This document shows positions 11,003-22,803 of a DNA stretch of 64,000 nt, piece after piece. Within the stretch, counting starts at the first letter, position 1. Each line of letters opens with the position of its first letter. Made by a program: the position numbers and the translations under genes. A model generated the notes under the pieces. The model had not been told where the DNA came from. It saw nothing but the letters and a program-made list of their open reading frames with translations, and did no database searches. Source of the DNA: Peltaster fructicola (Eukaryota > Ascomycota > Dothideomycetes); assembly GCA_001592805.2 (NCBI GenBank), contig CP051143.1, positions 2,294,001 to 2,358,000 of the forward strand, written 5' to 3'.

Positions 11003-13363
11003 ATGGCTACACCGACCCAGAACCAAGCCTTCGGAGGCGGCAACTCATATCCAACACCCAGCACGGCGACTTCAACCACGGCTGGCTCGCAACCAGCTCA
11101 GAATGCCCCAAGCTATGCAGAGTCCCGTCCTACGCCATCAGCTGCGTCTTCTTTCAGCCAGGGGCCCGGCTACGACAAATACTGTATCATTCACATTGCT
11201 ACGACCTGCGATGAGCACGGTGTTTACGTCACCAAGGACAGTGCCGAAGTGATTGAGATTGGCTGGGTTGTGGTAGATGCTCGCGAGCCGAATCTACCGG
11301 AGGTCAGTACTTGAAACGATGCGGAAGGGAGCCTCTTCTGACTTGAAATAGCTGCACCACCAATCCGTCCTCGTTCGCCCGACAAACACACCCATTACTC
11401 CACTATGCACCTCTCTAACCACTCTCACCTGGGAACACGTCAAGAACGCCGGCAGCTTTCGAGAAGCAATCGGCGCGATAGACTCTTACATCTCTGAGCA
11501 TCTCATTGACAAGAACGCAGGCCCAGCCGCTTCTCCGAAGTTCGCTTTCGTCACATTGAGTCCGTGGGACCTGCGTGTTCAGATGCCACGAGAGGCGCGT
11601 GACAAGAATGTTGTGCTGCCTGCTTATCTGCAACACCCAGTCCTGTTCGGCCTCCGACAAGAATATCAGACCTTCCAATCACATCACCCAGAGACTCTCG
11701 CTTTCTCGTCGAGCAGTCTATCCTCCATCTGCGCTGGTCTCGAAGTCGAAGAGGTCCGCTCCTCTGGCAAGGTCACCGGTGGCTTACCGTTCCATCTTCA
11801 AGCTCTCGCTCCCTCGTCGCCTCGCCGGGCACTGGAGGAAGCGCTAACATTGACCAGATGTCTTCGCAGCCTCGTACAGAAGTCACGTCCCTCCCAGAGC
11901 AACCCTTCGGGCGATCCTGATGTTCTTGCTAGAGCTCTCGATGCTCGCAGCGATGTTAGAGCTTTCCTCGGCGAGCGTTCCAAGGTCCTGCATCTTAGCG
12001 GATTGCCACATGACACAACTCAAAGCGAGCTTGAGAGCTGGTTCACGCAGTACGGTGGCAGGCCCATTGCATTCTGGACGTTAAGGACACCTGAAGGAGG
12101 GAAGCCTAGCGGCAGCGGTTTCGTTGTCTTCGGCAGCCATGAAGAGGTGAGTTTACGATCCCAGCCCAATTTCAGCTGCAAGTCTGTCGGCATTCTACAA
12201 AGACGAAGGACACCTGCCAAATCACTTATCGAGCATATCATGGCTCCTCGTCTTCGCCGCATCTACTTACACTTACTACACTATCCTTTGCCCTTTCTCG
12301 CTACTATCTCATCATGTTTTCCGACGATCGCATCACTCAGCAGTTCATAATTGACTTGATTTATCAGGCTGCCGAAAGCCTCAGCATGAACGGTCGAGCT
12401 CTCAACGACAGAGCCATAGAAGTCTCGCCGTCTTCCTCTCGCGTTCTCGATCGTGCTGCGGCATCTCAGCCTCCAGGAGCTCCACCACTCCTCACGCCAT
12501 TTCCTCCGTCAAAGAACCGCCCACGACCAGGTGACTGGACCTGCCCAAGTTGTGGCTTCAGCAATTTCCAACGTCGCACAGCATGTTTCCGATGCTCCTT
12601 CCCGGCAATGTCGGCTGGACCAGACCCATACGCTGCACAGTACGGCATGCCACCAAACCCTTACGGCGGTTCAAGCTATGGACATCCAGGCATGATGGGC
12701 GGCCCACACGTTCAAGGAGGAGGATATGGCAACATGCACAATATGAGCGGCTCAAGCGGTCGTGGAGGAGTCGTGCCGTTCCGGGCAGGCGATTGGAAGT
12801 GCGGAAACGAGGGCTGCAACTATCACAACTTCGCCAAGAATGTCAGCTGCTTGCGCTGTGGTGCATCACGAAGCAATGCTGCTGTCGTCGCTGAGGGCGG
12901 TATGTCGAACTTCAACGCGGGTGGTTTCGGAGGTCCTCCAAACATGGGTGGCAACTCATACGGTGCAATGCATCCAGGCCAAGCTCCACCATATGCCAGC
13001 TCTGGCATGCCAGGTCCTCCGGGAGGCTTCGGTGATCAGTCATTCGGACCTCCATCGTCCTTCGGAATTCCCTCTGGAGGACCACAGTCTTTCGTCCCAG
13101 GCGGGTACTCTCAGATGCCTGGCAACGCCAATCAAGGTGGTTTCGACAGCCGCACGGAGCAGGCTTTCAACCAAGGCAATGCAGCACCGAGCGGTGCTCC
13201 GAACAACTATGTCAATGGCAGTTACAACAACTCCGGGTACGGCAGCAACGAGAACTCAGGAGATCCATTCTCCTTCCTCAGCTCCGGTATGGGTAACCTT
13301 GGCCTCGACGACAGTCAGCGCCGCAACGGTCAGGGACCAGCAAACGCGAAGTCCCCTCAGTAG
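11003..13363 (+). CDS. NRP1: Nrp1-like RNA-binding protein: dead exonuclease + RRM + two RanBP2 zinc fingers
   Basis: Exons 11003-11302, 11352-12146 and 12368-13363 encode 696 aa; introns are 49 and 221 nt. Order of domains: a low-complexity N-terminus (1-50); an ERI1/RNase T-type DEDDh exonuclease fold (about 55-225); one RRM (about 310-395, split by the 221-nt intron); RanBP2 zinc fingers near 420 (GDWTCPSC...ACFRC) and 506 (GDWKCGNEGC...SCLRC); then a Gly/Asn/Pro-rich tail to the end. The exonuclease first motif is IIHIATT where active enzymes have IIDFEAT, so the DxE metal ligands are lost, and no His fits the last motif. It should bind RNA but not cut it. Architecture matches S. cerevisiae Nrp1, a stress-granule RNA-binding protein. 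The prion-like tail agrees with that. Role here is inferred from architecture. Confidence 0.85.
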
Positions 13364-13815
13364 TCTCGAGGATGGATGCAGTGTCAGCATGGAACACGAC
13401 CGGCAGAGATCAGCGCCGTGTAAAACAGATTGAGCATTGTGGGTGTAAAAAACAAAATGGCACAACAAAGGGACGATGTCGGCTTTTTTAGCGAGGCGTC
13501 AAGGAGAGTGTTCGAACAAAAGATGGTCCGGCTATACAGCGAAGCATATGGAGTTCTCAAAATTTACAGTGCATGCTGTTCCGGCGAGGTGCATGGGCAT
13601 CAACGTGATGGTGGCGAGAATGTCACACCATCTTCGGGCAGGCTGGTGGGTTCTCGAGGCGAAGTTTTCATATTCCTGAAGGGACTGCTCGTGCTTACTC
13701 AAACATGAGGATATGTATACAGCATTACCAAGGTAAATAGAATTCTCTTCTACAAGAATGCATTCACTAGAAGTCATATACAATGGCTCGTGCGTGGTTC
13801 TATCTTCAGCTGGCA
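13364..13815. other. 3'-3' intergenic region
   Basis: This 452-base region lies between the convergent NRP1-like and epoxide hydrolase genes and should hold both 3' UTRs. I see nothing else in it. Confidence 0.5.
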
Positions 13816-14936
13816 CTACTTCTTGACTGGGAACTTCCGACTCAGCCAATCTCTCAGAAGGCTGGCGATCTCTTCTGGTTTCTCATACAGCACCCAATGA
13901 CCGGAGTCGACCACCTTCTCCTCAAGATCAGCGACCAGACCTTGGTCTTTGGTATCAGACATGAGGTCTGTACGACACACCCAGTCACCAGTCTGCCCAA
14001 TATAGAGAAGTGGCACCTCGATCTTGCGTGCCTGGTCGTTGGGTGTGTTGCAAAGAGTTCGCTCATCCTCCAGCATTGTATTGTTCTTGAGCGAGTGGTA
14101 ATAGTTCACCGGGCCTTCCAGACCGTCGCGACTCAATCTTTTAATGAAGGATGCTCTGACCTTCTCAAGATCAGGATATGGCTTTGACTGTACGATTTTG
14201 TTCTGATATGGACCTGTCTGGTTGATGTAGTCTCGGAAGGCATTGGGCGTGCAGAACATCTCTCGCATCCAGATGTCACGGCCGTTCTCCTCGGGTTTCG
14301 GCGATGGGTAATTGCCGTTATTGATCTCCCAGAAGCGCTCGAGGTTCTCACGAAGCAAGTTTGCAGCATCTGGAGCTGTGAAGAACTTCCAGTACTCCCA
14401 TTGCGGGTAGCCAAAACGCTTGGAAGTTGCATCGTTGACGGTGTCTAGGTCGAAGGGCTCTTCCGAGGGCACCTGATATGCCAGCGAGATCAAAGACAGT
14501 CCTACGCAGCGCTTCTTGTGGTACAGATAGAAGCGCTGTGAAGTGGCAGAACCCCAGTCGTGGCCTTTTGATGTCAGCATTTGTCGCTGAACAGCACTTG
14601 GGACTCACCAATCGGAATGACATTATTGGGGACCCCCTCATGGTCGAGGATTTGTGCAATAGCATCGGCTTGTTTCTTGTAGTTATACAAGACTGCATCT
14701 GCTGGTTTGGAACTATTACCCATGCCAAGCAGGTCCACAGCAAGCATAGGATATGGGAGATCCTTGAGCTTTGCTATAGCACCCTCCCACATCAATGCAT
14801 GATCTGGGAAGCCATGAACGAACAACAGTGTTGGTACTGCTGGGTTGAGTTTCTCTTGGAAGCCAGGTGAGGTGTAGTAGCTGTATGTTAGGCTATGAGG
14901 CTTGGTGATGATCGATTTGTTCTGGAAGTCGTCCAT
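13816..14936 (-). CDS. Soluble epoxide hydrolase, alpha/beta fold
   Basis: Two exons, 14936-14609 and 14564-13816, with a 44-nt intron (GTGAGT donor, CTGAC branch), encode 358 aa. Motifs are those of alpha/beta-hydrolase epoxide hydrolases: the oxyanion HGFPD, the nucleophile elbow GHDWG rebuilt exactly by the splice (Asp about 112), and the catalytic His in SGHW (about 332). A cap domain lies between. The HDW context with Asp as nucleophile points to epoxide hydrolase rather than lipase or esterase; a haloalkane dehalogenase is less likely. No signal peptide is seen, so it is probably cytosolic or peroxisomal. Substrate cannot be read from sequence. The first ATG of the frame is at 14936. 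No biosynthetic partners are next to it. Confidence 0.85.
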
Positions 14937-16658
14937 TGTGCTGTCGAGAGTCTCGACAATCGTCAATCACTTGTTGTAATATAACCCTTGATCCGTTGTG
15001 AGAGTGATGTCTAGCTATATAGGCATGCCGCTCGACCTGCCTGAGCATTATAGTTGAGCGCTGGATCGAACGCCACATGGCTAGGTGAAATAGAGGGGCT
15101 CGTGAACCATTCGATTAGTGCTGTACACCAAGAGGAAACTGTCGCGGGAGTGGAGAGCATAAGAGGCTGTGACGTGTATGTTCTAGAGCATCGTGTTTGT
15201 CATTCACGGACCTCTGGAAGATAGTTCGATGTAAACTCCGAGCAGCTCATGCGCAACCCAGTTTTCGTGCAGTAGATGCATTCGTGGCACATGTCGGTGA
15301 TAGGTTCGCTAGTCAAGGAATTAGTACTGCTTTCGGTATGCATCATCTCGAAGCTATCCTCCAGTGTTCCTGGTGACCAAACGATGATACCATAAGTATT
15401 GCGTCTTCGAGCTTGATGGTTCCGAAGAATAGGCATAACGGGCAGACATCTGATGGCGACTTGCTGGAGATATGGTCACAGTCTAATCAGACTTCCGAGC
15501 ATTAGCACTTGCTGCCATAGGATGGCTTTTATAAAGCTGCCGGTCTGATCAACAAATGGTTTGGCAATCGCTAGCATCCGATCACAATGTGCCACAGCGT
15601 TGGTAGCATAGACACCAAGAACAAAGTCACACCACCATTGCAGAGCCACCACTGGATATGTCCTTACCTATGATGATTCATTGGTTGCACGTCTGGATAC
15701 ATCGGACGCTGCCCAGAACGATCGACCAAGATAGCCGTGAACATTCGTAGTGCAAAGGCCTTTACACAAGGTGCTGAACAACTGTATAGCAGCGATAACC
15801 AGCACTTATTGGCGTAAATCTTCGTTAATCATCGGGCGATCTTCAAGTGCGAGGATGTGAGCGCCTCGCTCGGCTTGACATCCAGATTGCGGCCTTCGAT
15901 GAGCTATGCTATTGTGCTGTAGCGCTGCAATCTCTAGCTGCGTTACACACCCTCTGACAGGCGGGAACTCATGTATGCGAGTTCATCGTTGATCTGAGAG
16001 GACACGAATGCCTCTAGTGCTACGCAAAGTGCAGCGGAGTTTGTGCCAAGAGCTGGCGACTCTCGTAAAACCCTGCCAAAGAAGCCTGCGACGACGTCAG
16101 CACGCTGCTAAAGGACTTGAAGTGTGAATAGACTGTGCTACGAAAGACATGTGATCAGATCAAGTGTAGTTTTTTGTGAAGATAAGTCCGCATACAGCTC
16201 CCGAAAGAACCGTTGGAATTGCAGAATCCTTTATCCATCATGTCGGAGGTGATGCTGTTGTTGATACATACCAGCTAGGTCGAGATATAGCCCATAGGCA
16301 TAAACAGCATGCCAACAGTATGAGGTTGATGTACGGGATGAAGTGCGTCGCGTAAAATTGGTGATTATACTGGCACTTGCTGAGCTAACCTAGTTTAGCG
16401 CCTTTCGCGTGTCGAAAGGCGTTCAAGACCTCATGCCGTAGGACTATCGAAATGTTTGATATCTTGCGTCCTCACACACCCACCTTCTCCTAGCTCGAAC
16501 CTTGACCTCGTCGACCAGACTGTGCAGAGTCGCACTGTTGCGCATAGTCTGGCGCATCCCACCAACGACTGCCTATCGCCAAGATAAGAGCTTCGATTTG
16601 ATCAGCAAGGACTCCTTGCATACGCACATCTCGACCTCACGCACCAACGGCGAACACA
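14937..16658. other. Gene-poor intergenic region
   Basis: This 1.7 kb region has no intact gene. The middle carries a probable decayed coding frame on the minus strand (listed separately). The last 200 bases are the promoter and leader of the zinc-finger gene. Confidence 0.5.
15200..15905 (-). pseudogene. Probable decayed protein-coding gene, family unknown
   Basis: One minus-strand frame stays open from about 15905 to the stop at 15200 except for three internal stop codons (starting at 15808, 15670 and 15478). About a dozen stops would be expected by chance over some 235 codons. The text looks protein-like (LGRSFWAASDVSRRA, FVLGVYATNAVAHC, CIYCTKTGLRMSC) but matches no family I recognise. 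The three stops are TAA, TAG and TGA, each reachable by one C-to-T or G-to-A change. This fits decay by repeat-induced-point-mutation-like transitions. Protein-like text in another frame just upstream (about 16105-15965, e.g. SAALCVALEAFVSSQ) could be an earlier exon joined by a 47-nt GT-AG intron at about 15947-15901. Chance cannot be excluded. Confidence 0.4.
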
Positions 16659-18136
16659 ATGTCCCGACACGACTACGATCGCGATGTCAAGATGGCTAGC
16701 TCGCCAGGCAGTTCAGACCTATCTGAAGTACCGTCTGAGGAGGACGATGACCAAACTAGTATTGCGGACATCTCCTCGCGACCAAGCGTAGACCGTACCC
16801 ATGCAGACAACGATCACTCGCATCCTTCGAAGAGAAGGAAGACTGGCAACGGCACTTCCCTCCATGTCTCCTACGAACGCGCATCTTCTTCCCAGCCAGA
16901 ACCCGAAGACGACATATTATCTGTTTCAGAAGACAGCTTTGGCAGTGCGCCTGGCTCACCTACACACGATGAATATGCGGTGCGCGACGAGGCGCAGATG
17001 GAGTGTCTGTGGAAGGATTGCGACTATGGTCGTGCTCAGAACAACGATGACCTCGTCTCGCACGTTCAAAGCACACACTGCGCGACTGGTGGTCCAAAGA
17101 GATCAAAGTATATCTGCGAGTGGGGCGAATGTCAGAATAAGAAGGCCAATGTGCATCCATCCAACTATGCATTGAAGGCACATTGCCGAAGTCACACAAA
17201 AGAGAAGCCATACTATTGTGCATTGCCAGGTGAGACCACTCAAGAGATGCTGCGAGCAGACGGACTGACAGACCTACAGAATGTGACAAAGCCTTCACTC
17301 GATCTGATGCTCTTGCGAAGCATATGCGCACAGTGCATGAGCCAGAACCTGCAAAAGGCGCAGGCCCAAACACATCTGCCTTCCTCGACCCGCCGAATGT
17401 CCTCAAGAAGCCTCTGGTCAAGACGGCCAACGGCACAGTAGCACGAGCAGCACCAGCATTCGCTTATGATGAGAACGGACGTGAGATCGACCCGTCTCCA
17501 CCTAATGACAACATCACATATATCCCAGCACATCATCCGATCACTGGCCAACCTGGCTTCATGATCCACTATCCTCCTGATGTGCATTTCTCGACCTGGG
17601 AAAGCTCTATACGTGCAGACGAGCTGATGCGTGTGCTCCGACATCAGGTGAAGTGGGCAGAGGACGAGAGTAAGGTCCTGGAGCAAGAAAACGCCGAGCT
17701 AGAGCGTGTCCGGCGGGAAGAATGGTCGCTGAAAGAAGCACTACTTGATGATCTGACCAAGACTGAGCAGACACGCGCTGGCAGGTCTAAGCCGCGTAGG
17801 GCGCCTCTTGTGACTGCACTCGAGACAGTCGAGGCAGCACCAGAAGTCGAGCAAGCACCAAAGCGAAGGCGACCTGCTGCTGCACGTCGATCTCGTGCTA
17901 AGGAAGTAGTCAAGACTGAGCCAGTCGAATTGACACCAGCTCAGGCACCACCAGCAGATGATGGCGATGTGTATGGAGAGCCAGACACTTCTCCGCCTCC
18001 AACCGGTGCATCCGGAGGCTTTGATGGAGATGACGATCCGTACGACAACTATGTGCAAGGCATGATGAAGCGAATGCAGGAGCGCAAGTCAGGCATTGGA
18101 GAGGACGATGAAGATAGCATCAAGGCTGTCAATTAA
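16659..18136 (+). CDS. C2H2 zinc-finger nuclear protein (possibly INO80-associated, Iec1-like)
   Basis: Exons 16659-17229 and 17280-18136 with a 50-nt intron encode 475 aa. The N-terminal 115 residues are acidic and Ser-rich. Three or four C2H2 zinc fingers follow (about 117-235): CLWKDC...HVQSTH, CEWGEC...HCRSH, and CALPECDKAFTRSDALAKHMRTVH, the last rebuilt by the splice. Next come a conserved stretch with IPAHHPITGQPGFMIHYPP, a coiled-coil of about 60 residues (QVKWAEDESKVLEQENAELERV), and a basic then acidic tail. The spacing of the fingers recalls GLI/YY1-type proteins such as S. pombe Iec1 of the INO80 remodeller. I hold that identification loosely; a general C2H2 transcription factor is the safe call. 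Confidence 0.8.
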
Positions 18137-18328
18137 TTCATTGTACGATCGTGTACCATATATCGAAGAGCTCCACCCTTGTCCCTGACGTGACTATCAA
18201 CGCCTCGCGCAGCATTAGCGCAGTGAATGTTGAAACAGAACATGGAGAAAGTTTGACCTTGACACCTGTCTGTAGCACGGAACAATGAAGCGCCTCGCGC
18301 AGTGACACAACAACACGATCTTCACGCC

Positions 18329-19008
18329 ATGGATGTGAGTGTCTGCGAACAACGACTCAAGCATTTCTGACGTACCACCAGATTCTCGCAATTCATGCCT
18401 TGGGGACAGCTAGCTGGCTCACCATCCAAGCACTTCCCTTGCTGTTCGCGCCCTCGTTGATCACGACGCTCCTGTCACAAGATCCACATCGTATCACAGA
18501 CCTCGAGACGTATCTCTGCCGCTCGCTGGGCCTCATACTCATCAGTGTCGCTCTCCTGCAGTTCCTGCTCACTGGTCTTGTGCCGCTACGTGTTGGACAG
18601 AGGGTGGCCTTCACGAGTCTCAATGATTCGGTTACTGCTGCAAAGAGCCCATATCAAAGAGCATCGTTGACGATTATCACGATCTATTTCGCCCTCGCAG
18701 CGTTTTATGCGTACACGCAGGTCACAGTCAGCTTCTCGTTCGCATTTGCAATTGGCCTTGTCGGAGATACAGCATTGTTTGCGCTGGGACTGTGGGTGCT
18801 GCTTTTTGGCAATGAGAAGTCCAGCATAAGCAAGAGCACGGGTGCAGACAAGAGGACCAGCAACTATCCTTTCGAAAACAAGGAGAGTGCTAAAGAAGCC
18901 AAGAAGCGTGAGAAGGAGAAGGAGAGGGATAAGGACAAGGATAAGGAAAAGGAAAAGGACAAAGAGAGCAGAAGCAGTCTCAGAAGAAGCATATTGAAGT
19001 CGCGGTAG
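18329..19008 (+). CDS. Small multispanning membrane protein with Lys/Glu-rich tail
   Basis: A 6-base first exon (ATG GAT, 18329-18334), a 47-nt intron (18335-18381) and a second exon to 19008 give 210 aa. The short first exon supplies the only ATG that allows the N-terminal hydrophobic segment. Four hydrophobic segments are visible: ALGTASWLTIQALPLLFAPS, LGLILISVALLQFLLTGLV, ASLTIITIYFALAAFYAY and FAIGLVGDTALFALGLWVLL. The C-terminal 60 residues are highly charged with KEK/KDK repeats and should face the cytosol. I do not recognise a named family. It resembles unnamed tetraspan proteins common in Pezizomycotina. No enzymatic motif is present. Confidence 0.7.
18896..18966 (+). repeat. Purine-rich coding repeat (Lys/Glu/Asp)
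   Basis: This is a run of AAG/GAG/GAC/AAA codons within the membrane protein gene, giving KREKEKERDKDKDKEKEKDK. It is a simple low-complexity tract likely to vary in length between strains. Confidence 0.7.
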
Positions 19009-19129
19009 AGAGATTGGCACAAAAGCGTTGTATATTGGCCTGCATATGCATTGGAGTTGGTATTGTACAGCTGTAGTAGCGAAAGCTCGCGGGATACTGG
19101 TAACAGGAGAGCTTATATGCTGCGAATAT

Positions 19130-20277
19130 CTATTTGTCCGTCCTCCTCTTGCCTTGGTTGCGGACGCGATCTTGAACGAGATACTTGTTGACGTTCCTCT
19201 TCTTGCGTGTCTTGTATCCACCTTTGGCCTGGGAAAGTCAGTAGTGCTCGTCCGAACGATTGTCTAACTTACAGGAGTGCCCCAGATGGACACCGGGTGG
19301 ACGTGACCCTTGCTTTTACCACGTCCTCCACCATGAGGATGGTCAACAGCGTTCATTGCCAGACCACGGACTGTCGGTCGAATGTTGAGCCATCGACTTC
19401 GTCCGGCCTTTCCAAGTTGTCGAAACTGCCAGGTGGGATTGCTAGAGACGCCAATGGTGGCACAAGCATCAGCAGCAACACGTCGAAGCTCGCCACTCTG
19501 CAGTCTCACTGTGACATCCTTGACCACCTGGTCGACCTCATCCTTCGAAATGATCGTCGCATATGTGCCTGCGCTTCGACAGAATACAGCTCCTTTCTTC
19601 GCCTGACTGCCCAGACAGTAGACTTGCGTTCCCAGTGGTATCATCTTTACCGGCAAGCAGTTGCCACGAAATGCTGTCCTTGCTGCGAGAAGACCAGGAT
19701 CGATGACACCACCCATGCTGTTGAGAAGTTCTCGCGTGATGCCAGCTCGGAAACTCTCAACCACATCTCCTGCCCGCATGCCCTCCGACGCAATGATATA
19801 GCTTTTTGCCTTTGAGACGGAGTGCTCGATGAGCGCTAGATGAGCGGATCGGTTTGGGTCGTACTCTATCCGCTCAACAATCTGCTTGCCAGGCTCTGCT
19901 CTTATAAAGTCCACGGTCCTGATTCTCCTGCGATGGCCACCACCGTGATGTCGTACCGTGACACGACCGGTGTTGTTTCGTCCACCTTTTCCATGACCCA
20001 ATTTCGGATATGTCAAATTTCTCAGTGGTCCTCCTTTCCAAAGGTGGTCATTGATGGGCCGAACGAGATGGCGCACACCGGGTGTTCGTGGCTTGTACCT
20101 TTTCATCTGGAAGCCGGTTTTCCGATCTCGAGAGCTCTGGGCCGATGGTGCGATCGCATCTGTCTCGTCCGTCACTGCGACCACAGGTTCAGCGATTGTT
20201 GATGCATTCCTGCGGATTATTGATAGAAAACCTCTGCATTGCAGGCAGACTGGCCGTATCCGTGGCTGCAGCATCAT
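19130..20277 (-). CDS. RML2: Mitochondrial large-subunit ribosomal protein uL2m
   Basis: This is the bacterial-type L2 protein of the mitochondrial ribosome, at the peptidyl transferase centre. Exons 20277-19273 and 19228-19130 with a 44-nt intron (19272-19229) encode 367 aa. The conserved C-terminal core is intact, including AVDHPHGGGRGKSKGHVHP. The splice rebuilds WGTPAKGGYKTRKKRN. Upstream are the RNA-binding block GRVTVRHHGGGHRRR and a basic N-terminus (MLQPRIRPVCLQCRGFLSI) typical of a mitochondrial presequence. The start is the first in-frame ATG; a second ATG follows directly at 20274. The gene is divergent from the cyclin gene. Confidence 0.93.
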
Positions 20278-21191
20278 GTGTAGAGCAAGCAGCAATGACC
20301 ACTGGTGCTTGCGATGCAGGTCAAGAGCGCGATGACAACACTGTGAAGACGGTACCAATATGAGCTATACAGTGCTGCATTGGAGTTGATCTCGATGCAA
20401 AGGCACGGCCCGCTTCTACGGGAAGTCACGCTTCTTCGCGATTCCTCGCGCGCTGGCTAGGCTGACTGGGCAACGAGAAATCTGAACAGTGAAGAGGCAG
20501 CAGGAAGGCAGTCTGCACTCTTGAGCAGGACATACATTCCTTGCAGCAGAGTATTACTCGACGTCGAGGGAGCATTGAGAAAGTCTAACAACACGCTTGT
20601 GTCGAGCCATCGCCAAACACGTCATATTGGACGTGTTGAAATCACGACGACATCGCGAGCATTGACCCGCCGTGGCTTTGTTGTTCGACTACAACACACG
20701 CGCTTGCCCGATCCCCGATCCATCCACACCTTCAAAGCTGAAGCTCTGCAACCTTCGACATTCTCAACACCATCCCTCGACCTCCTCAAATCGCGTCCAA
20801 AGTCCTTCACTGTGACTTCATCGTCTTCTCCTCTCTTGGGGCAAGGTGAACTGCAGCTCAAGACACGTCTTGTGAGACTGCACAGCAGCTTATATCAGAT
20901 TCATCTTGTCTGCATCTCTTCGCTGCCATTCTGCATATACCTCAAGATACGACTACCCTCAGACATCCACATCCTCCTCGACGCATCGACTGCCTCCTGG
21001 ACGACTCAAAGCCACTATACAGCAAGTTTCACGTGCACTTGACGTGCATCTGATGGTATGTTATGGTTATATATACAAACACTTCAGAGCAGTGCTGATC
21101 GTGTTTCTCTCAGCTTTGACAGCTTACACAACACGCATACATCATCCATTGGCATACCTACTGCTCGTAGCATACCAAGCATACTATACCC
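20278..21191. other. RML2-cyclin divergent intergenic region
   Basis: This 914-base region holds the promoters of both genes and probably a long pyrimidine-rich 5' leader for the cyclin. A 173-codon plus-strand frame at 20521-21042 is Ser/Thr/Leu-rich, has no domain and is most likely leader sequence. Confidence 0.5.
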
Positions 21192-22803
21192 ATGGCTCCA
21201 GTAGGTCTTTATACTTGAAGATGTGCTCTCGCACGTCGAGCACAATCACGTAGACCAGACACTAACACAAGCCACAGCCACGAGTCACCGCCCGTCGTGG
21301 CATCACGGATGAGAATGCGGAAAACAACCTCGCATCGACGCGTGTGACGCGTGCAAAAGCTGCAGCTCTTGATACAACTGGTGATCCTTCAAAGAAAGCA
21401 CTAGCAGTCAAGCGTGCCACGTCCACCACTACTGCAAACACACTTGGACCTCGCAAGCGAGCAGCATTGGGAGATCTTAGCAACGTCGCCAAGAATGAGA
21501 ATGTAGAGGCTGCAGAAGGCAAGAAGATTGGCCTCAAGCCAACACTTTCAAAGGCTACAAAGCCTGCAGGCATTGTCAAGCAGCAGGCTGCACGCACCAC
21601 AACGACCAAGACTGTCCTTGGTCAGAAGTCTCTCAACGGTTCGTCCGAGCTCAAGCGTCCTGCTAGTGGGTCTGGCATTGGCGGTCCAGTCGTCAAGAAG
21701 CGAAACACTTCAGCCTCCAAGCCTGCCAGCCTTGCTGAAGACAATGAGGAGAACATCGCTCCACCAAAGAATGGCGTCACAGCACTCAACAAGAACTCCA
21801 AGTTCAAGTCGACTACTGCTCCAGTTGACATCTACGTCGAGAGTGATGTCGATGAAGACTACAAGACACTTGAAGAACTTTCCAAGGAAGCTAAGGACCT
21901 TGATGCAGAAGATCTTGACGACCCTCTCATGGTCGCCGAATACGTCCACGAGATCTTCGACTACATGAAGCAGCTCGAGATCGCTACCATGCCAAACCCA
22001 GATTACATGGTCGACCAGCTCGAGCTCGAGTGGAAGATGCGTGGCATCCTTGTCGACTGGCTCCTCGAGGTGCACACTCGTTTCCGACTCCTGCCTGAGA
22101 CTCTCTTCTTGGCTGTCAACATCATTGATCGCTTCCTGTCGATCAAGGTTGTTCAGCTCGACCGACTCCAGCTGGTCGGCGTCACAGCAATGTTCATTGC
22201 CAGCAAGTACGAAGAAGTTCTCTCACCACACGTGCAGAATTTCAAGCACGTCGCCGACGATGGCTTCACTGAGTCCGAGATCCTCACTGCTGAGCGCTAC
22301 CTCCTGTCGTCACTCAACTACGACCTCTCGTACCCCAACCCTATGAACTTCCTCCGACGTATCTCGAAAGCCGATAACTACGACATCCAGACCCGTACTC
22401 TCGGCAAATACTTGCTGGAGATCGGCTGTCTCGACCACCGCTTCCTGCAGTATCCACCAAGCAGAGTCGCTGCTGCTGCGATGTACTTGTCACGTCTGGC
22501 TCTCGACAAAGGAGAATGGGATGCCACTCTTGCACACTACGCCGGCTACACGGAACACGATATCCAGCCAGTGTTCAAGCTTATGGTCGACTACCTTCAC
22601 GGTCCCGTCGTCCACGAGGCATTCTTCCGCAAGTATGCGAGTAAGAAGTTCATGAAGGGTATGTCAAATGTAAGCTCTCTTAACTTGATGCTGACCTCAT
22701 CACAGCTTCAATCCTCCTTCGCCAGTGGGCCAAGAAATGGGCACCAGTCTATCTCGACTGTGGTTCAGACACAGCTAGCAGCGGCAAGAACTCTTCCACC
22801 TGA
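21192..22803 (+). CDS. nimE: G2/mitotic B-type cyclin
   Basis: This is the regulatory subunit of Cdk1 at mitotic entry. A 9-base first exon (21192-21200), a 71-nt intron, a long exon (21272-22658), a 47-nt intron and a last exon (22706-22803) encode 497 aa. A canonical destruction box RAALGDLSN lies at about residues 66-74, so APC/C-driven proteolysis is expected. The cyclin box begins near 230-260 with MRGILVDWLLEVHTRFRLLPETLFL. The cyclin C domain ends with the splice-rebuilt FMKASILLRQWAKKWA, normal for B-type cyclins. The first intron has two usable in-frame acceptors six bases apart (after 21271 or 21277), giving MAPPQPRV or MAPPRV. The symbol follows the Aspergillus orthologue; cyclin B identity is firm. 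Confidence 0.93.

Noticed and set aside
20521-21042. A 173-codon plus-strand frame upstream of cyclin B
   Set aside because: Ser/Thr/Leu-rich with no domain and no splice link; most likely the 5' leader of the cyclin transcript.
21338-21352. Two ACGCGT boxes within cyclin B
   Set aside because: They lie inside the coding exon (Thr-Arg codons repeated as TRVTR), so codon content explains them.
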